A stretch of DNA of 64,000 nucleotides, from NCBI GenBank assembly GCA_905221605.1, contig CAJNDS010002217.1, positions 113,501-177,500 of the forward strand, given 5' to 3'. Source of the DNA: Symbiodinium natans. Lineage: Eukaryota > Sar > Dinophyceae > Suessiales > Symbiodiniaceae. Numbering within the stretch: position 1 is the first letter of the stretch; every line of letters starts with the position of its first letter. Under the pieces are notes generated by a model. That model had not been told where the DNA came from and searched no databases. It saw only the letters and a list, made by a program, of their open reading frames with translations. Position numbers and translations under genes: made by a program. Shown here in pieces: positions 60,055-64,000 of the stretch.

Positions 60055-60062
60055 CTAGTACT
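59814..60062. repeat. GTA trinucleotide array
   Basis: About 250 bp of GTA triplets with CAG, GTC and CGT interruptions. Open readings of poly-Ser, poly-Val or poly-Thr are artefacts. Confidence 0.95.
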
Positions 60063-60194
60063 AGTTGCGCAGGACAGTGACGAAAACCATGCGTTTGACA
60101 GTGTTTTCAGCTTGTGGCAGGTGCTTGGCAGAGTTCCCTTTATCTTGTCTTTTCGAGCTGGAAGACACTGAGCGGATTTGAGTGCTGGGCTCAA

Positions 60195-60640
60195 GCGGAC
60201 ATGGAGGCTCTGGTAACACGGACGTTATCATCGTGCAGACATGAATGCTCTGGTAACACGGACGTTATCATCGTGCGGACATGCATTAATGCTCTGGTAC
60301 ATGGACGTTATCATCGTGCGGTGGCCATTCGCACGCACGCAACGAAGCCACGAAGTGTCGTGAATACCGATGTTTTTGCATGGAAGTTATCATCGTGCGG
60401 ACATGGATGCTCTCGCCATGCGCACGCAGTGGACACGAACGTTATCATCGTGCGGACATGGATGCTCTGGGAACACGGACGTTATCATCGTGCGGACATG
60501 GATGCTCTGGTAACACGGACGTTATCATCGTGCGGACATGAATGCTCTGGTAACACGGACGTTATCATCTTGCGCACATGGATGCTCTGGTAACACGGAC
60601 GTTATCATCGTGCGGACATGGATGCTCTGGCCATTCGCAC
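60195..60640. repeat. 40-bp minisatellite
   Basis: About nine units of GGACATGGATGCTCTGGTAA followed by CACGGACGTTATCATCGTGC, some truncated. Two longer interruptions share GCCATTCGCACGC and CAACGAAGCCACGAAGTGTC, indicating a higher-order unit. It lies between two GTA arrays. Confidence 0.92.
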
Positions 60641-60837
60641 GCAACGAAGCCACGAAGTGTCGCAGATACCAATGTTTTAGCTTAGCATCCCCAAACCCAA
60701 ACTCGCACGATGTACTTTGAAAGTACATTGAACAACAAGAAAAAGGGAAGGAGGACTGGAGAACGGAATATGCGCGAAACCTAGGTTTTTACAGTAGAAA
60801 GGCTGGAAAAGTGCACCGTCGCAAACGTGACCGTAGC

Positions 60838-60849
60838 TTAGTAGTAGCT

Positions 60850-60897
<48 letters not shown>

Positions 60898-60929
60898 CAG
60901 TAGTAGTAGTAGTAGTAGGAGTAGCAGTG

Positions 60930-60960
<31 letters not shown>

Positions 60961-60981
60961 GAGCAGGAGCAGGAGCAGTAG

Positions 60982-61044
<63 letters not shown>

Positions 61045-61265
61045 GAGGTGGTAGTAGTATAGGTAGTAGTAGTAGTAGTAGCAGTAGTAGTAGGAGTAGC
61101 AGTAGCAGTAGCAGTAGTAATAGTCGTCGTCGTCGTCCTCGCCGTACTGCGGTAGTAGCGGCAGTAGCGGTAGTAGCGGTAGTAGTGGTAGTAGTGGTAG
61201 TAATGGTAGTAGTGGTAGAAGTGGTAGTCGTGGTAGTCGTGGTAGTCGTGGTAATAGTGGGACTG
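60838..61265. repeat. GTA/GCA trinucleotide array
   Basis: About 430 bp of GTA, GCA, GGA and GTG triplets, purest at about 60,851-60,895 and 60,985-61,042. It resembles the arrays at 59,814 and 10,655. Confidence 0.95.
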
Positions 61266-61625
61266 GTAGTAGGTCGCGCCTGCCATTCAGTCTTGGGAGG
61301 ACTCATTTTCACTGCCTTGACACCAGTGTAACCTCGGCAGGCATGAAAACGGTAAAGCTGCAAGGATGACGCAAACTGTCCTTGCTTGGCGACAGATGGC
61401 GACAGCATCCCTTGCTCCGCAAGTAAGAAAGACAAAGCTACCAGCAGAATACAATTAGCTCGGCCGGCAGTGCCCTGCAATCGAGTAGCGGTTGATTCGG
61501 ACTCGTGCGATCCCACGCACATCATTGTAAAGCGGCCCTGCGCAGGCCTGCCAGAGGCAAGAAGACACATTGTTGCTTTGCAGCCGTTGCCGCACATATG
61601 CCATGTGATGCAGGCAGGCCCGAAC

Positions 61626-61785
61626 CTGCACACTCTTGGCTCCGGTTGTCGATCTCTTCGGCAAAGAGGACCACAGCCTTAGCGCCGCCTCGAAAGATGA
61701 AGTCTGAAAACGGAACGCACGGCATGGGCACTTGAGCTCGCATTGCCTGCAGCATCTCGTAGATAGCGATGCAGCCATATGCTTG
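61626..61785 (-). CDS. Orphan coding exon, unknown protein
   Basis: 160 nt between a TATTTTAG acceptor and a GTGCAG/GTTCGG donor, 53 codons plus one base. It encodes QAYGCIAIYEMLQAMRAQV, then PCVPFSDFIFRGGAKAVVLF, then AEEIDNRSQECA. The helix-strand pattern and splice sites look genuine. I do not recognise the family. A following candidate near 61,320-61,440 (EQGMLSPSVAKQGQFASS) is less certain and not in matching phase. Confidence 0.5.
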
Positions 61786-61883
61786 CTAAAATAGGTGAGA
61801 TATCGGACGATCCGCGCGATGCTTTGTTTGCACTTGGCATCTAGAATGTGCAATGCGCTCATGGTACCCGAGCTAGCAACTCC

Positions 61884-62189
61884 TCATAACTCCTCGAATG
61901 ATTTCTTATCTTGCACGACTTGCTGCTTCTGCACAGGATCTGCATGAGTGACTTTGAACCTCTGAGCCTTCATCGACAAATCGACTTGAAATGCAAGTGT
62001 CGGCCTAAACAGGCTGATCAGCACAGTAGAAGAAGATTCTAACCACCCCTGGAACTGCTTTTCAGGCCGTCCGTGCACACCGGATCTGTACGTCATGCCG
62101 TAGATTGGGTACTTGGCACTGTCGCGTGACATACTTTCACTTCTGAAACCAGGATCTGTGCCGAGTCCTGGTTGAAGTAGACTGCTCAT
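61884..62189 (-). other. Downstream flank of the proteasome gene
   Basis: An open reading of 101 codons starts 12 bp after the proteasome stop, but it shows no recognisable domain and is more likely 3' untranslated or intergenic sequence. Confidence 0.4.
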
Positions 62190-62200
62190 TTCGCAGCTGC

Positions 62201-62908
62201 CTACTCTACCTCGCCTAGGTAATCCTGGACTTCTGCTGGAGTCAGCACTCGGAACTTTCTGTCGTTGCCCACGATGCCGATCTCAATGTTGTCAGCCGTA
62301 ATTGCTTCCTCAAAACCCTCCTTCAACGTGAGAATGGCTGTGTGGATTGCATCCTCTAGCTCGATGTCTTCGCTGTAGCGCTTTTCCAAGAACGATTTCG
62401 CATTGACATGGTTCTTGCCAATGGCCGAGGCCTTCCACCCAAAGTAGGTGCCGGAGGGGTCCACTTGGAAAAGCTGTGGGCCACTGTCATCAAATCCTGC
62501 AATCATCAGGGAAACTCCAAACGGCCGCACTCCACCTGACTGGGTGAACTCCTGCATGATCGCAGCTTCTTCACGCACGATTTGTGAAACTGGAATGAGC
62601 TCGCGATACATGGTGTAGTACTGCTGTGCAACCTTGCGCCCTCTGCGAAGTAGAACACGGTAGTCTGCTGGCATCCCAGCATAGACCATCCCAACACTGT
62701 CGGAGAGGTTCTCCACCTTGGCCAAAGTCTTCTCGTCCACAAGTGGGCTTGTGACCTTCTTCTCCGTGGCCAGCACAACTCCGTTCTTTGCCTTGATGCC
62801 TAGGGCGGGGCGCCCTTCAGCAACGCGGTTGAGCGCATACTCGATCTGCAAAAGCTTGCCGGATGGGGCGAAGGTAGTCAACGAGAAGGAGTACTCCGAG
62901 TCTGTCAT
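62201..62908 (-). CDS. PSMA2: 20S proteasome subunit alpha type-2
   Basis: A complete intronless reading of 235 codons, the usual length for this subunit (234 in human). It forms part of the alpha ring of the 20S core, which gates substrate entry to the proteolytic chamber and docks regulatory particles; alpha subunits are not catalytic. The N-terminus has the alpha-subunit signature ([20 protein letters not shown] at residues 6-25). [15 protein letters not shown] holds the Lys pocket used by C-terminal tails of activators. [17 protein letters not shown] and [20 protein letters not shown] are typical of alpha-2. The ATG chosen is the one that places the signature correctly. Lack of introns contrasts with the neighbouring genes and may mean origin from a processed mRNA. 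Confidence 0.97.
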   Translation of the reverse strand: MTDSEYSFSLTTFAPSGKLLQIEYALNRVAEGRPALGIKAKNGVVLATEKKVTSPLVDEKTLAKVENLSDSVGMVYAGMPADYRVLLRRGRKVAQQYYTMYRELIPVSQIVREEAAIMQEFTQSGGVRPFGVSLMIAGFDDSGPQLFQVDPSGTYFGWKASAIGKNHVNAKSFLEKRYSEDIELEDAIHTAILTLKEGFEEAITADNIEIGIVGNDRKFRVLTPAEVQDYLGEVE

Positions 62909-62952
62909 GGTGACAAAGTCACTGAATCAAAGAGAGGCCAGGCCACATATGT

Positions 62953-62974
62953 CTAAGCCAAAAAAAGGCACCGG
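62953..62974 (-). other. Possible relict dinoflagellate spliced-leader sequence
   Basis: On the minus strand, 45-66 nt upstream of the proteasome ATG, the sequence reads CCGGTGCCTTTTTTTGGCTT and then AG. The conserved 3' part of the dinoflagellate spliced leader is CCGTAGCCATTTTGGCTCAA plus G. The match is partial (CCG, GCC, TTTTGGCT and a final AG, with small length changes) and could be chance. Genomic leader relics are known in dinoflagellate genes re-integrated from trans-spliced mRNA. Confidence 0.3.
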
Positions 62975-63305
62975 AAAGGTTTGACATGCAGATGTCGTGT
63001 TTGCCCGACTACTGCATTGTCAACCAGAGTGGAATGGAAAACATCACAAGACACTTGCGGGAGACCACTTTTCCGGCGCAAACTCCACTGTTCACTCGCT
63101 GCCAGCCTGAAGGCCTCGGTAGTTCCACTCGCAAGCATCGAGAAGCGAGACCCTGTTTGTCACTGGCTGAGCACATGGAGATAAACCATCAACAAGTCCC
63201 AGCACCCCGAGCACAGCCACCGACTAAGAGCATGACGAAATCTGCCGAGCATGTCTGCCTCAGCACGCTGCACCTGACATGAAAAGCATTACAGCGCAGC
63301 ATTAC

Positions 63306-63406
63306 CTAAGCTCGGTGATGTTCGACATTTGCCAACCAACAATGATGGGTTCACCTCTCGACAGATTCGCAAAACCTCCTCAGCATTGTCTGGGTCGGGT
63401 AAGTAC
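63306..63406 (-). CDS. Orphan coding exon, unknown protein
   Basis: 101 nt between a TCTTGCAG acceptor and a TTAG/GTAATG donor, phase 1 to phase 1. It encodes YLPDPDNAEEVLRICREV, then NPSLLVGKCRTSPSL. A possible next exon near 63,190-63,270 (QRAEADMLGRFRHALSRWL) would need an unusually short intron. It belongs to a gene upstream of and parallel to the proteasome gene. Family not recognised. The rest of 63,410-64,000 shows no supported feature. Confidence 0.45.
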
Positions 63407-64000
63407 CTGCAAGATGCCACGGACTTGCCACTTGCTGCAAAATGTTGCTGCATTCTCGAACCCATGTGAAAAGATGTCAAAAGACTTCTTGCAGCGCAGG
63501 CACCGACGCAATCGTGAGAGATCTCCAAGCTCAGCTGCCCAAAGCCTCAGCGAAACCAAGTTAGATGAGATCAAGGAGAACAGCACCTTTGCGATTTGAT
63601 AGTGTGCTTTCCTCTCGCATTGATGATTTCAACTATGGAACTGTCGGGAAAGGTATGGAAACGTGATACGCGTGATCGCGGTGTTTCGGCACATGGGCCG
63701 CCAAACACTTCTTGCACTGAGCCATGGGCTCCCAGTCTGACCACGCCCTCCCAATTACCCTCGAATGAACTAAGATTCTTAATTTTCTAAGTTGCCTCGT
63801 TCCATGCTTCTTTTCTGGCGGCAACCGTCGCCGCAACTTATAGACTTATGGAGGTGAGTCGGGACCAGGATGGGATGAGATCTTCCCTTTGACCAAAGTC
63901 CTGAGACTGAGAGCTGCGCGCATCCACCAGCTTCAGGCCGAAACTTTTGTTGGTACCTCACCACAAATCGAAAGCAGAAGCTACTCCCTAGAAATGCAGC

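Noticed and set aside
60677-61633. 318-codon minus-strand reading
   Set aside because: Its length comes from the GTA array, which is open in several frames; only a short non-repeat part near 61,320-61,440 might be coding.

Overview
The window looks like nuclear DNA of a dinoflagellate, most likely a Symbiodiniaceae-type genome. Three things point there. Exons are very short and end at GC or GA donors as often as at GT, and acceptors are nearly always AG followed by G. Every supported gene lies on the minus strand, as in dinoflagellate unidirectional gene arrays. TTTAGGG-type telomere-like sequence and long trinucleotide arrays are abundant. The species assignment is inference.

Region 1, about 42-37,118 (minus): one huge gene, or the remains of one, built from about 18 copies of a domain of roughly 100 residues. 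Each copy is cut into 3-6 micro-exons of 21-120 nt. In order the domain reads DLDxxELGGxVxW (module A), VYLAxDxxGxxRSQ (B), VPVGTNxxxVPAxTxL (C1), FTHLLVYTRSSLAEQTTP (C2) and ISDTDASVxxxxFTDQ (D). The spacing resembles a fibronectin-III-like beta-sandwich (inference). Splicing the exons in order keeps phase at most junctions and rebuilds the motifs. The exons also form a higher-order repeat: the ten-exon series 20,467-16,276 is matched exon for exon by 9,898-4,298, and 25,764-23,086 by 15,532-12,949. Intron positions differ between paralogous copies, so introns have been gained or lost since duplication. Introns hold CAG, GTA, CA and G-rich arrays and one tyrosine-recombinase-like relic.

Region 2, about 37,428-51,082 (minus): exons of a kelch-repeat protein followed by a Ser-Pro linker, upstream of and collinear with the repeat gene, so possibly its N-terminal part. 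Two kelch exon groups are separated by about 11.3 kb of repeats: degenerate TTTAGGG-like sequence in both orientations, a duplicated 1.7-kb purine/pyrimidine-biased element, a hairpin array, a 240-bp tandem duplication and a 1.9-kb AT-rich palindromic satellite. Two more exons of the Region 1 domain lie at 51,682-52,019, upstream of kelch.

Region 3, about 52,100-64,000: mostly without recognisable genes. It holds a few orphan exons (54,926-55,084; 61,626-61,785; 63,306-63,406), two GTA arrays, a 40-bp minisatellite, and the one complete recognisable gene: an intronless proteasome alpha-2 subunit (62,201-62,908, minus) with a possible spliced-leader relic just upstream.

Exon limits are read by eye from splice signals, phase and cross-copy homology. 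No transcript evidence was available, and parts of the repeat gene could be decayed.
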